Shown: piece by piece, positions 1-6,489 of the stretch | How the letters are laid out: each line of letters opens with the position of its first letter | Numbering within the stretch: position 1 is the stretch's first letter | Virus record (IMG/VR): IMGVR_UViG_3300026097_000687 | Location: 1-37,850 of that record | Source of the DNA: a virus | Length of the DNA: 37,850 nucleotides | Direction: 5' to 3' (one strand) | The notes under the pieces: generated by a model | Databases searched by the model: none | What the model saw: the letters and a program-made list of their open reading frames with translations, nothing else | Told to the model about the DNA's origin: nothing | Made by a program: the position numbers and the translations under genes

Positions 1-1
1 G

Positions 2-190
2 TTTGGGGATCAAACCTCAGAGGTTTATGATAATGGTAAATGTATTTATAGTGGTGATACTTTATTGGATTACAGAGAAATGCCTATTAATACAGCATTG
101 CGGGAACTTGGTGTCGTTCGTTCAAATGCAAAGGATGAATTTGACACGATCGGGTTGGGTAATTATCGATGCAATGAAGATTTTGTATAG
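2..190 (+). CDS. Partial CDS, C-terminal 62 residues of an unknown protein
   Basis: The second reading frame is open from the window edge to a TAG at 188-190. It encodes a soluble-looking, polar C-terminus with the segments SGDTLLDYREMPINTALREL and GLGNYRCNEDFV. The start lies outside the window. I prefer this frame over the overlapping ATG-started frame (3-200), which would encode an odd hydrophobic and cysteine-rich peptide. I do not recognise the family. It ends 28 nt before the IF-3 gene, so the two are probably co-transcribed. Confidence 0.6.
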   Translation, partial: FGDQTSEVYDNGKCIYSGDTLLDYREMPINTALRELGVVRSNAKDEFDTIGLGNYRCNEDFV

Positions 191-218
191 TAAAAATTAA
201 CAATAAATAAAATAATAC

Positions 219-734
219 ATGAGTAACAGAAGAAATGAAAAAGAACACAAATTGAACGGTCAAGTTAGATTTCCTGAAGTAAGGGTTATCGGTGATCATA
301 ATGGTGAAGTAATGTCAAGTTATGATGCAATGCAAATTGCGAAGGAAGAGGGTAAAGACCTTATCCTTATAACTGAGAATGCTAAACCACCGGTTGTTCG
401 AATTGAAGAATATTCTAAATTCATGTATGACATAAGACAACGTGAAAAGGCTGCTAAAAAGAACCAGAAAAAGGTTGAAACAAAGCAAATCAAGTTATCT
501 ATGAACATTGCCGATCACGACCTTGGTATAAAAGCAAATAAGGCATCAAAGTTCTTGGAAAAGGGTAACAAGGTGAAGTGTGTACTTCAAATGAAAGGTC
601 GCCAAAATCAAAACAAGGATATGGCAGAATTGGTAGTTCTCAAATTTGTTGATATGCTTGATGAATATGGTATCCCTGAAAATGTACCAAAGTTGAATGG
701 TAATAAATGGGACGTTACAGTAAGGCCAAAATAA
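219..734 (+). CDS. infC: Translation initiation factor IF-3 homologue
   Basis: This 171-residue protein aligns by eye along the whole of bacterial IF-3 (about 180 residues in E. coli). The N-terminal domain begins near NGQVRFPEVRVIG (about 14-26) and includes the hallmark NAKPPVVRIEEYSKFMYD (about 54-71). A lysine-rich linker (about 76-90) follows, then a C-terminal domain with IKLSMNIADHD and the RGR-like segment KGRQNQNKDM. In bacteria IF-3 binds the 30S subunit, prevents premature 50S joining and proofreads start codons. The start has an A-rich leader with no Shine-Dalgarno site. The surrounding genes are phage-like, so this looks like a virus-encoded copy that could bias host ribosomes. 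A fragment of host chromosome is the alternative, but host infC normally sits next to rpmI and rplT, which are absent here. Confidence 0.9.
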   Translation: MSNRRNEKEHKLNGQVRFPEVRVIGDHNGEVMSSYDAMQIAKEEGKDLILITENAKPPVVRIEEYSKFMYDIRQREKAAKKNQKKVETKQIKLSMNIADHDLGIKANKASKFLEKGNKVKCVLQMKGRQNQNKDMAELVVLKFVDMLDEYGIPENVPKLNGNKWDVTVRPK

Positions 735-769
735 TTTAAACATCCATATTAAAATTCCATATAAAAGTT

Positions 770-1153
770 ATGTTTGATATGGATAAACTTAGTGATGAAT
801 CTATGGGATTCAATATGGATAAGCCCATATTTGTTTCTTATATTAATGTGGATGGACACGGGCGAAGCCGTGTAGATGAAAAAGTCCACCAGTTGGGCAA
901 CCATTACTCTTTATATGGAATGCAGTGTATCGTAATGCCAGTAACTGGTGGACAAGAAACCAAAGTCGATATATTGTGGAAAGGTGATAGTGTTGAAAAG
1001 TCAAGAATCAGTGATGGTGATGATTTAGAAACAATTAAAGAAACCCTGAATTTTATTTTAGATTTGATAGAAAGGGGCATAAGTGATGAAACACTTAAAT
1101 CAAGACTCAGAGATTTACAATTGGGCAAAATATTAAATGATGGAGATAAGTAA
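770..1153 (+). CDS. Hypothetical protein (127 aa)
   Basis: I do not recognise this family. The N-terminal half (about 18-70) has alternating hydrophobic residues that suggest beta strands (PIFVSYINVDG, YGMQCIVMPV, KVDILWKG). The C-terminal third is helical and charged (ETIKETLNFILDLIERG). The VSYINVDG opening resembles the start of small phage proteins that act in nucleotide or stress responses, but that is not a functional assignment. Its 3' end overlaps the next start by 17 nt, which argues that both are real and translated from one message. Confidence 0.6.
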   Translation: MFDMDKLSDESMGFNMDKPIFVSYINVDGHGRSRVDEKVHQLGNHYSLYGMQCIVMPVTGGQETKVDILWKGDSVEKSRISDGDDLETIKETLNFILDLIERGISDETLKSRLRDLQLGKILNDGDK

Positions 1154-1655
1154 GGAAGATTTCGAAAAACACATACGTTCGGTCAAAATAAATGATACCT
1201 TTTCAAACACGATAAAGGTAGATACAGAACGTTATAAAGAATTTAAGAATACACAGGAATATGAAATTTATAAAAAATATTATGATGGGAAAGCCATAAC
1301 AGGTTCTATTGTTTTAAATCTTTTTGGTCTTATTGATAGGAGTGTTAAGGACATTGATATAATAGATGATGGTATTTATTGTTTCAACTATAATCATGTT
1401 GACCACTATTCCATAAAACCAAATATAGCGTATCGAGGTTCAATTTGCCACACTATGAATACTTGGTTCAGTATGAGTGAATTCTATGTAGATGTATTTC
1501 ATGATAACAATAAGCCTAAAATAAAATATAAAGATTTGGTATTGGACCAACCACTGGAAATATTGAAAATGAAATATGAACTCATTGAAAGCAATCCCAA
1601 ACACCTAGATGATATACGAAAGGTATTTTATGAAATGTCGGTCGATTTAATTTAA
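1137..1655 (+). CDS. Nucleotidyltransferase-fold-like hypothetical protein
   Basis: The 172-residue product contains GSIVLNLFGLIDRSVKDIDI at about 56-75. This is the GS...hDhDh arrangement of the polymerase-beta-like nucleotidyltransferase superfamily, also seen in AbiEii-type toxins and many large-phage proteins. The second acidic strand typical of the fold could be EFYVDVFHD (about 118-126). The C-terminus (PLEILKMKYELIESNPKHLDDIRKV) resembles the helix that follows the catalytic core in AbiEii-like proteins, where residues such as R, K and D often occur. The nucleotide and target are unknown. It overlaps the preceding gene. I am moderately sure of the fold and unsure of activity. Confidence 0.6.
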   Translation: MMEISKEDFEKHIRSVKINDTFSNTIKVDTERYKEFKNTQEYEIYKKYYDGKAITGSIVLNLFGLIDRSVKDIDIIDDGIYCFNYNHVDHYSIKPNIAYRGSICHTMNTWFSMSEFYVDVFHDNNKPKIKYKDLVLDQPLEILKMKYELIESNPKHLDDIRKVFYEMSVDLI

Positions 1656-1715
1656 TATTCATTAAATTAATTTGGATGTAACTAAACATTGTAATTGTTT
1701 GGTTATATAACACAC

Positions 1716-2120
1716 ATGACTATTTTTCTCGATTTTGATGGAACCGTAGTAGAACACTGCTACCCAAAAATAGGTAAGATAAACCCCGGGTCTTTCAAAG
1801 TTATCAATAAATTACACAATGCTGGTCATAGGATAGTTCTAAACACATATCGTGCAGATTGTGCTGATGGTACGAAAGAAGAGGCAGTAATGTTTATGAA
1901 TAACTGCCCATATTTAGATTTTAACATATTGGAAACCACTTCTTTAAAGAAACCACCACCCCAATGGGAAAATCCAAATCCATCTAACATACTTATGTAT
2001 ATAGATGATAATTCAGTTGGGATCCCAATGAGGGATGGTTTCCATGTGGGAACAAAAATGGTGAATTGGGAGGAATTGGATAAACTATTTGAGAAAAATG
2101 GAATATACAATATGAATTAA
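1716..2120 (+). CDS. HAD-superfamily phosphatase-like protein
   Basis: The 134-residue protein starts MTIFLDFDGT, giving HAD motif I DxDGT with Asp6 as the expected nucleophile and Asp8 as acid/base. IVLNTYR (about 43-49) fits motif II, and a late acidic pair in MYIDDNSVGIP fits motif IV, where Mg2+ is held. It has no sizeable cap insertion, like small C0-type HAD phosphatases common in phages. The substrate is unknown. I chose the ATG at 1716 over an upstream TTG because it places the DFDGT motif at the usual distance from the N-terminus. Confidence 0.75.
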   Translation: MTIFLDFDGTVVEHCYPKIGKINPGSFKVINKLHNAGHRIVLNTYRADCADGTKEEAVMFMNNCPYLDFNILETTSLKKPPPQWENPNPSNILMYIDDNSVGIPMRDGFHVGTKMVNWEELDKLFEKNGIYNMN

Positions 2121-2138
2121 CTAACTAAAACTAAATAA

Positions 2139-2876
2139 ATGGATTACGGAAAAGACTTTAAAAAATTTGCAAATTCGAATGGTATTGCATCAACAACATT
2201 ATATGATGTGGAGAATTCACTAACACCTTATATTCTTGAAGAGAGGGAAATGAGGGTAACACAAATGGATATCTTCTCTCGATTGATGCGGGATCGTATT
2301 TTGTGGGTATCTGGTGAAGTTGATCAACGAATGTCTGATATTGTACAAGCACAGTTGTTGTTCCTTGACCAAGTAGAAACAAAAGATATTCAACTTTATA
2401 TCAACTCACCCGGTGGCTCTGTTCTCAATGGACTTGGTATTGTTGATGTGATGGATTATATCAACTCAGATGTGGCGACAATCAATATTGGTATGTGTGC
2501 ATCAATGGGGTCAGTACTCCTTTCATCTGGTACAAAGGGTAAGAGATCATCTTTGATATACTCTAAGGTGATGACTCACCAAGTTTCTCACGGATCACAA
2601 GGAAATGTTCAGGACACACGTATTAACCAAATTGAGGCCGAGAAGTATAACTACATTCTGTTCAAGATGTTGGCAAAGAACTGTGGAAAGACCTTCCAAG
2701 AAGTTCTTGATTTCTCTGAGAGGGATAGATGGTATAATTCTGATGAGGCACTTGCATTTGGACTTATTGATGAAGTAATAAATGTTAATGAGGACAAATC
2801 AAATAGTGTCAGTAGCCTACTTGAAGGTTTTGATAAGTATTATGCTGATCAAATGAAGAAAGTACAAAGTGCCTAA
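2139..2876 (+). CDS. clpP: ATP-dependent Clp protease proteolytic subunit ClpP
   Basis: The 245-residue protein is a clear ClpP (S14) homologue. DIFSRLMRDRILWVSGEV (about 44-61) is followed by INSPGGSV and the serine region GMCASMGSVLLSSG with Ser122. The His region MTHQVSHGSQG has His147, and SERDRWYNSDEA has Asp196. The catalytic triad is therefore complete. At 245 residues it is longer than E. coli ClpP (207), mainly through about 20 extra N-terminal residues. ClpP forms a tetradecameric barrel fed by a Clp ATPase; no ATPase gene is visible here, so it would need a host or distant partner. A prohead-maturation role is possible but less likely, because a separate XkdF-type protease sits beside the capsid genes. 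Confidence 0.93.
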   Translation: MDYGKDFKKFANSNGIASTTLYDVENSLTPYILEEREMRVTQMDIFSRLMRDRILWVSGEVDQRMSDIVQAQLLFLDQVETKDIQLYINSPGGSVLNGLGIVDVMDYINSDVATINIGMCASMGSVLLSSGTKGKRSSLIYSKVMTHQVSHGSQGNVQDTRINQIEAEKYNYILFKMLAKNCGKTFQEVLDFSERDRWYNSDEALAFGLIDEVINVNEDKSNSVSSLLEGFDKYYADQMKKVQSA

Positions 2877-2896
2877 AAATAAATTTTGACATGTTC

Positions 2897-2940
2897 AAGT
2901 GTATAGAATTCTTATGAATTCTACACTTGATTGTGTTTTT
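2897..2940 (+). terminator. Hairpin downstream of clpP, likely terminator
   Basis: The arms AAGTGTATAGAATTC (2897-2911) and GAATTCTACACTT (2916-2928) pair over 13 bp with a 2-nt bulge and a TTAT loop. A loose T-rich stretch follows (2931-2940). The stem is strong but the T-tract is interrupted, so it may act as a weak terminator or as a 3'-end stabiliser for the clpP message. Confidence 0.6.
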
Positions 2941-2977
2941 GGTGTGGGTTTTGACCAAGGATAAAGTGAAAATAAAC

Positions 2978-3193
2978 ATGGATATGAAAGTAAATAATTA
3001 TAAAAAATATTTAGACGGTGGCACTATTGAAATAGATACCGATGAAGGTGTTTATTGTTTAGATTATAGAATAGGTAGTAATACCAAGGGGAGGCTATTC
3101 AGAGGCTATCCTAAGGATGATCTGAGCAATCTTATATTGAACAGTGATAACATTACGAATGATATATTGGAGCAATTGAAAGATATAAAATAA
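2978..3193 (+). CDS. Hypothetical protein (71 aa)
   Basis: This small soluble protein opens MDMKVNNYKKYLDGG and continues through TDEGVYCLDYRIG to a helical end NDILEQLKDIK. I do not recognise it. The reading frame is open upstream to 2927, but that extension overlaps the clpP terminator and is hydrophobic. The ATG at 2978, preceded by AAAATAAAC like the other left-arm leaders, is the better start. Confidence 0.5.
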   Translation: MDMKVNNYKKYLDGGTIEIDTDEGVYCLDYRIGSNTKGRLFRGYPKDDLSNLILNSDNITNDILEQLKDIK

Positions 3194-3211
3194 CAAGTAT
3201 TGAGAACCTGA

Positions 3212-3229
3212 AAGATTGGAAAGATTGGA
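3212..3229 (+). repeat. Two tandem copies of AAGATTGGA
   Basis: A 9-bp unit, AAGATTGGA, is repeated directly twice (3212-3220 and 3221-3229) in the noncoding stretch 3194-3396. Apart from this and the promoter-like element near 3368 I see nothing recognisable in that stretch. The repeat is short and may be neutral. Confidence 0.4.
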
Positions 3230-3367
3230 AGTTGAATTTAAGGGAGAATAATTTTTACTTTTTAGTATAGACCTTGAGACGAAGCACAACGACTCTAATA
3301 AAATTTAGTAGCTCAATCGTTACACTTAAATAGAAGCAGACAGCACCCATGCGCTATTCATTTTATT

Positions 3368-3375
3368 TATTTTTG
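3368..3375 (+). promoter_or_regulatory. Bacteroidota-type -7 element TATTTTTG
   Basis: TATTTTTG fits TAnnTTTG and lies 21 nt upstream of the ATG of the 37-residue membrane peptide. I see no convincing TTG at the -33 position, so this is a weak call based on one element and its placement. Confidence 0.35.
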
Positions 3376-3396
3376 TGGTGCGTTATTCTGTGAAAT

Positions 3397-3510
3397 ATGA
3401 AAAAAATTGATAAGATATTATTATTTATAATTGAGAATATACTGTTATTGTTTCCACTATGGTTATTAGTTGCGGTTTTACTGGGGTTTTTATGCAAACA
3501 TGGTATTTAA
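3397..3510 (+). CDS. Small membrane peptide (37 aa)
   Basis: ATG at 3397 opens 37 codons to TAA at 3508-3510. The N-terminus is basic (MKKIDK). About 25 mostly hydrophobic residues follow, broken by FP near the middle (IENILLLFPLWLLVAVLLGF), and the end is short and polar (CKHGI). This predicts a single membrane helix with the N-terminus in the cytoplasm. Its size suits a phage toxin-like or membrane-modifying peptide, but no function can be assigned. A promoter-like element is just upstream and two competing hairpins are just downstream. Confidence 0.5.
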   Translation: MKKIDKILLFIIENILLLFPLWLLVAVLLGFLCKHGI

Positions 3511-3579
3511 CGGTGTAAATATGCACCGTATGGAGTGCAACAGAATATGGGGTATATTTAGTGTTACCCATAGTACGGT
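3510..3579 (+). promoter_or_regulatory. Mutually exclusive hairpins upstream of the 3611 gene
   Basis: ACGGTG (3510-3515) pairs with CACCGT (3524-3529). ACCGTA (3525-3530) can instead pair with TACGGT (3574-3579), enclosing a second hairpin made of TATGGGGTA (3546-3554) and TACCCATA (3565-3572). The two outer pairings share bases and exclude each other, as in a switch or attenuator. A start codon follows 31 nt downstream. Confidence 0.4.
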
Positions 3580-3610
3580 TTATTAACAGACAAAAAATAA
3601 ATTTAAGATA

Positions 3611-4048
3611 ATGACTGATAGCGTAATACAATTTAATTATAGTGACGGGAATCACTTAACAACTCTATATATTAGAGCAAACACACATAACGAAGATTTT
3701 GTACCGGTTTTGGAAGAAATATGTACCGAAATTGATAATGCCGAAAGATTTAAAGGCGGTAGGCTGAATTGGGGAAATTTTTGTTTAGAAATAATTAAAA
3801 GATTGTGTGAATGGGTTGATAGACCTGATGGAATTAAAATAACAACAGAAACAAAAGACAAAAATTGTAATACAATTTACAAGCACGTAATTGAACCTAT
3901 TTCTGATAAATATTCAGACTTCACAATTCAAACAAGTAAGACATTAAATATTACTTCTAAAAACCCAATTGGCGGTGAATTAATATTCAATGGTACACTT
4001 TACGATTTCGTTATTGAGTTGAAAAGTAAAACCGAAGACGAAGAGTAG
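3611..4048 (+). CDS. Hypothetical protein (145 aa)
   Basis: I do not recognise this product. The N-terminus SVIQFNYSDGNHLTTLYIRA reads as a beta hairpin, and a helical region follows (DFVPVLEEICTEIDNAERF, GNFCLEIIKRLCEWVD). The C-terminal half again looks beta-rich (GGELIFNGTLYDFVIELKSK). Its leader ends in AAGATAATG, as does that of the next gene (4135). Both N-termini share the pattern FQxxYxDG...LYI, so they may be distant paralogues. Confidence 0.55.
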   Translation: MTDSVIQFNYSDGNHLTTLYIRANTHNEDFVPVLEEICTEIDNAERFKGGRLNWGNFCLEIIKRLCEWVDRPDGIKITTETKDKNCNTIYKHVIEPISDKYSDFTIQTSKTLNITSKNPIGGELIFNGTLYDFVIELKSKTEDEE

Positions 4049-4134
4049 TATTATGGGTAGTTTTGCCTGGCAAACAGCACCGAAATTGATTAGAATTACA
4101 AACTTATGAATAACCAAAAATAACTACAAAGATA

Positions 4135-4386
4135 ATGAAAGAATTTCAAATAGAGCAGAATTATGGTGATGGTTGTAAGGGGTTTCTTTACATAGAAGTT
4201 GACCCAAAAAAAGAAGATGTAGTTAAGAAAGCTATTCAATGCGTACGTGATGATTGGAAGGAAGTCAGTTCGTTACAATTAGCTCTTCATAATCCATCTC
4301 CATGCCTACCTACTATCTACATTAAAGAATATGAAGGTAGGGGTGTTGTCAAGGGTGGTATTAAGATAAAAGCTAAATGGAGATAG
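4135..4386 (+). CDS. Hypothetical protein (83 aa)
   Basis: This small protein opens MKEFQIEQNYGDGCKGFLYI, a beta-hairpin-like start similar to the gene at 3611. A helical segment (KKEDVVKKAIQCVRDDWKEV) and a basic beta-rich end (GGIKIKAKWR) follow. The family is unknown. The leader CTACAAAGATAATG matches the A-rich initiation style of the left arm. Confidence 0.5.
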   Translation: MKEFQIEQNYGDGCKGFLYIEVDPKKEDVVKKAIQCVRDDWKEVSSLQLALHNPSPCLPTIYIKEYEGRGVVKGGIKIKAKWR

Positions 4387-4411
4387 TTATTACTGCCAAC
4401 GGTTTGGCTAA

Positions 4412-4480
4412 GAAACGTGGCCTAAGGAATGAACGTTTCAAATTAACTGACACAGGGCAAAGCCATGTTTACTTAGCCCT
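4412..4480 (+). other. Two hairpins in the 4387-4501 intergenic region
   Basis: GAAACGT (4412-4418) pairs with ACGTTTC (4433-4439), a perfect 7-bp inverted repeat. AGGGC (4454-4458) pairs with GCCCT (4476-4480). No T-tract follows either, so they look like mRNA structures or protein-binding palindromes and not terminators. Confidence 0.35.
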
Positions 4481-4501
4481 TGTTGTAAAATCGTAATAGC
4501 G

Positions 4502-4711
4502 ATGAAATTAGAAGAAAAACACATGGAAGAACTTGGATTTGAATTAGGTGAAGAAGGGTTTTATGACCATACTGAAATACCTCTATTTAGCGTGTTGTTT
4601 CATGACCGAGGAATAGCTGTATCTCTAAGGTCAATAGCCATGAAAGACCCAGTAACACTTGAAGACATGAAAGATTTGGTAAGATTAGCAAACGCGAAAC
4701 ACGGCTGCTGA
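4502..4711 (+). CDS. Hypothetical protein (69 aa)
   Basis: This small acidic protein opens MKLEEKHMEELGFELGEEGF and contains the strand-like IPLFSVLFHDRGIAVSLR and a helical end (DPVTLEDMKDLVRLANAKHG). The family is unknown but resembles small phage proteins that begin with a 'GF' helix. It is the last gene before the terminator and promoter that start the next operon. Confidence 0.5.
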   Translation: MKLEEKHMEELGFELGEEGFYDHTEIPLFSVLFHDRGIAVSLRSIAMKDPVTLEDMKDLVRLANAKHGC

Positions 4712-4730
4712 TTATGTTTTACAACTCCCA

Positions 4731-4775
4731 GCTATCAACCCGTTTCAATGGGTGATAGGTTTGGTTGGGTTTTTG
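4731..4775 (+). terminator. Hairpin closing the left-arm operon
   Basis: CTATCAACCC (4731-4740) pairs with GGGTGATAG (4750-4758) with one bulged base. A T/G-rich stretch follows, with a TTTTTG run near 4770-4775. It sits directly between two operons with different gene-spacing styles, which supports a terminator. Confidence 0.55.
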
Positions 4776-4777
4776 TT

Positions 4778-4785
4778 TATATTTG
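4778..4785 (+). promoter_or_regulatory. Promoter -7 element TATATTTG for the packaging operon
   Basis: TATATTTG is a full TAnnTTTG match. Only five bases separate it from the ATG at 4791, so transcription would begin at or very near the start codon. A TTG at the ideal 19-nt spacing is not evident; several TTGs lie closer. Confidence 0.55.
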
Positions 4786-4790
4786 CGTCA

Positions 4791-5258
4791 ATGGAAGCAT
4801 TATGCAAACGACTGTTAACTGAACCTTCCTTGCGTAGCCTTGCTTTAAAATTAGCAAAAGACAAGCACGAGGATTTAATTCAAGAAGTCGCGTTGGTCAT
4901 TTGCGAGATGGACAAGCCCGAAAAGATAGAAGGTTACTTCAACTTTTGGTGCGTTCGTACCATGATAAATATGACCTCATCAACAGGCAAGTTTTGGAAG
5001 AAGCATTCTGACCGTTACTACGACATTGACGAACTTAGTTCTGTTATCCGTAGCGAATACGATAAAGAGCCTGACGAGTTTTGGAATGATTTAGATAGAA
5101 TCTTTGACCCGAAAAAAGAGTGGTATCACCGCGAGGTAATAAGGTTGTACTACGAAGCTGGAAGTTATCGAAATGTTGAAGCGTTGACAGGAATAAATCA
5201 CGTTAGCATTTACAACACGGTCAAAGAAGCTAAGCAAATGATACAGGAAAGGATATGA
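4791..5258 (+). CDS. Sigma-70-like regulator (putative)
   Basis: The product is 155 residues from the ATG at 4791. The N-terminal half resembles sigma region 2 (KLAKDKHEDLIQEVALVICE, then YFNFWCVRTMINM). The C-terminus looks like a region-4 helix-turn-helix (YEAGSYRNVEALTGINHVSI, then YNTVKEAKQMIQERI). Such short sigma-like proteins are frequent in Bacteroidota phages and may redirect RNA polymerase to late promoters. The frame is open to a GTG at 4752, but that would add a hydrophobic stretch running through the promoter, so I chose 4791. It overlaps the next gene by ATGA. A generic HTH protein is the alternative. Confidence 0.6.
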   Translation: MEALCKRLLTEPSLRSLALKLAKDKHEDLIQEVALVICEMDKPEKIEGYFNFWCVRTMINMTSSTGKFWKKHSDRYYDIDELSSVIRSEYDKEPDEFWNDLDRIFDPKKEWYHREVIRLYYEAGSYRNVEALTGINHVSIYNTVKEAKQMIQERI

Positions 5259-5503
5259 TACTAGCCGCAATGTCAATGGCTATTATTGCAATGGCTGTTA
5301 CACAATTCACCAAACGAATAGACAGAAAGCCGTTTAACTGCGAGTTTTGCATGACCTTTTGGTTGTCCCTAATCGTATCGCTGCTTGCATTAATAGAAAT
5401 CCTTTTAAACGCGAGTAGATACATTCTCGACTTGATAACGTTCATGGGAATAAGTATATTTACAAGGCAACTACTCTACAAAGTATGGAGAACGATGTTC
5501 TGA
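5255..5503 (+). CDS. Small membrane protein with CxxC loop
   Basis: This 82-residue protein has two hydrophobic segments (about 2-16 and 33-50) and possibly a third near 60-72. Between the first two is the motif NCEFCMTFW, a CxxC pair in a short polar loop, which could bind metal or form a disulfide. The family is common in phages of this type in my reading, but the function is unknown. It is coupled to the neighbouring genes by ATGA overlap upstream and a 19-nt overlap downstream. Confidence 0.6.
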   Translation: MILAAMSMAIIAMAVTQFTKRIDRKPFNCEFCMTFWLSLIVSLLALIEILLNASRYILDLITFMGISIFTRQLLYKVWRTMF

Positions 5504-5679
5504 CAAATAAAGACCGAGAGGATTTGTTTCAGTTAAAGCACAATCAATTCGCTGGAACAATCGGAGCAGACCAACGCGCAAGGTTTGAAAAGGCGTTTGA
5601 GTTGAAGTACAAAAAACCACTTGTAACTATGTGGACTTGTTCTTCATGTTTAAGGACATTAGCTAAACAACTATTATGA
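5485..5679 (+). CDS. Hypothetical protein (64 aa)
   Basis: This small protein contains DREDLFQLKHNQFAGTIGAD and ends CSSCLRTLAKQLL, with a CxxC pair near the C-terminus. It overlaps its neighbours on both sides, including an ATGA overlap with the glycosyltransferase gene, which supports it as a real gene. The function is unknown. Confidence 0.55.
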   Translation: MENDVLTNKDREDLFQLKHNQFAGTIGADQRARFEKAFELKYKKPLVTMWTCSSCLRTLAKQLL

Positions 5680-6452
5680 TATTTACACTACTATACAACA
5701 ACTACCACGTAATCAAGCGAAGCCTTACAAAGCTACGTGAAACTAATACGCTTAATTTGCCAATTGTTGCGGTTGATAACGACTATCCATTTTTGACCAA
5801 AGCACACAAGACAAGGCTGAAGAATCAGTTTGACCTTACAATAATTGGAGAAGTAGAAAACAGAGGTCTTGCGGGTGGTTACAATGAGTTGATTAACGCA
5901 TATTCTGAATTAGATTACGCTATCTTATACGACTGTGACAGCAACCCTGAAACGATAGGCTGGGATGAAGGTTTGATGGATATAATCAAATCACCTGACA
6001 TTGCCTATGCTTCGCTTATGTTTGATACTGCTAAACGCGAAATGAAAGAACGAGGTTTCACGCCTATTCAAGTTGGTAAGCACGTAGTATGGAAACCTAA
6101 ACAGGCGTGCGTTCAATCTGTAAGTGTTGCCGACCTGAACTACCTTCGTTCAATTGGTGGGATGCAAGAGCCTAAGAAATATTACGGTGGTCTTGAGTCT
6201 ACAATGTTCAAGTATTGGAACGACCAACACAAATTGGTCTACCTTGATGGGTATTACGAAACCCAGCTAAACCAAGATGATGACGTTGATGAAGTGTATA
6301 TTAAATACAAGTGGGATTACGCTCACAAAAGGTATAACGGAACTTTTGAAGATTTTATAGAAAGTCAAGAAACGGTATGTCTTGCTAATGGAAAAACGTT
6401 TCAAAATGGGTTTGTTCCAAAAGGAGAAAGAATTAGTGCAATGGGTTATTAA
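5676..6452 (+). CDS. Family 2-like glycosyltransferase (GT-A fold)
   Basis: The 258-residue protein has GT-A/GT2 landmarks: an N-terminal strand and loop ending in VAVDND (31-36), NRGLAGGYN (62-70) for nucleotide-sugar positioning, and YDCDSN (85-90) as the DxD-type metal site. A GGLESTMF segment in the acceptor half fits the family. It would transfer a sugar from a nucleotide donor, in the cytoplasm. The acceptor could be host surface glycan precursors, phage DNA or virion proteins; the sequence does not decide. It lies two genes before a NeuD-like acyltransferase and close to a second glycosyltransferase (8908), which suggests a shared glycan pathway. Confidence 0.8.
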   Translation: MIFTLLYNNYHVIKRSLTKLRETNTLNLPIVAVDNDYPFLTKAHKTRLKNQFDLTIIGEVENRGLAGGYNELINAYSELDYAILYDCDSNPETIGWDEGLMDIIKSPDIAYASLMFDTAKREMKERGFTPIQVGKHVVWKPKQACVQSVSVADLNYLRSIGGMQEPKKYYGGLESTMFKYWNDQHKLVYLDGYYETQLNQDDDVDEVYIKYKWDYAHKRYNGTFEDFIESQETVCLANGKTFQNGFVPKGERISAMGY

Positions 6453-6489
6453 TATGACTTACGATTTGAACAAATAGAAAAACATAAAA

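Noticed and set aside
3-200. ATG-started 65-codon ORF at the left edge
   Set aside because: The neighbouring frame (2-190) encodes a more protein-like C-terminus, ends with a sensible spacing to infC, and is partial at the edge; this frame gives an unlikely peptide.
2897-2928. Palindrome containing two GAATTC sites as an attachment site
   Set aside because: It is better explained as the clpP 3' hairpin; no integrase or matching direct repeat is visible.
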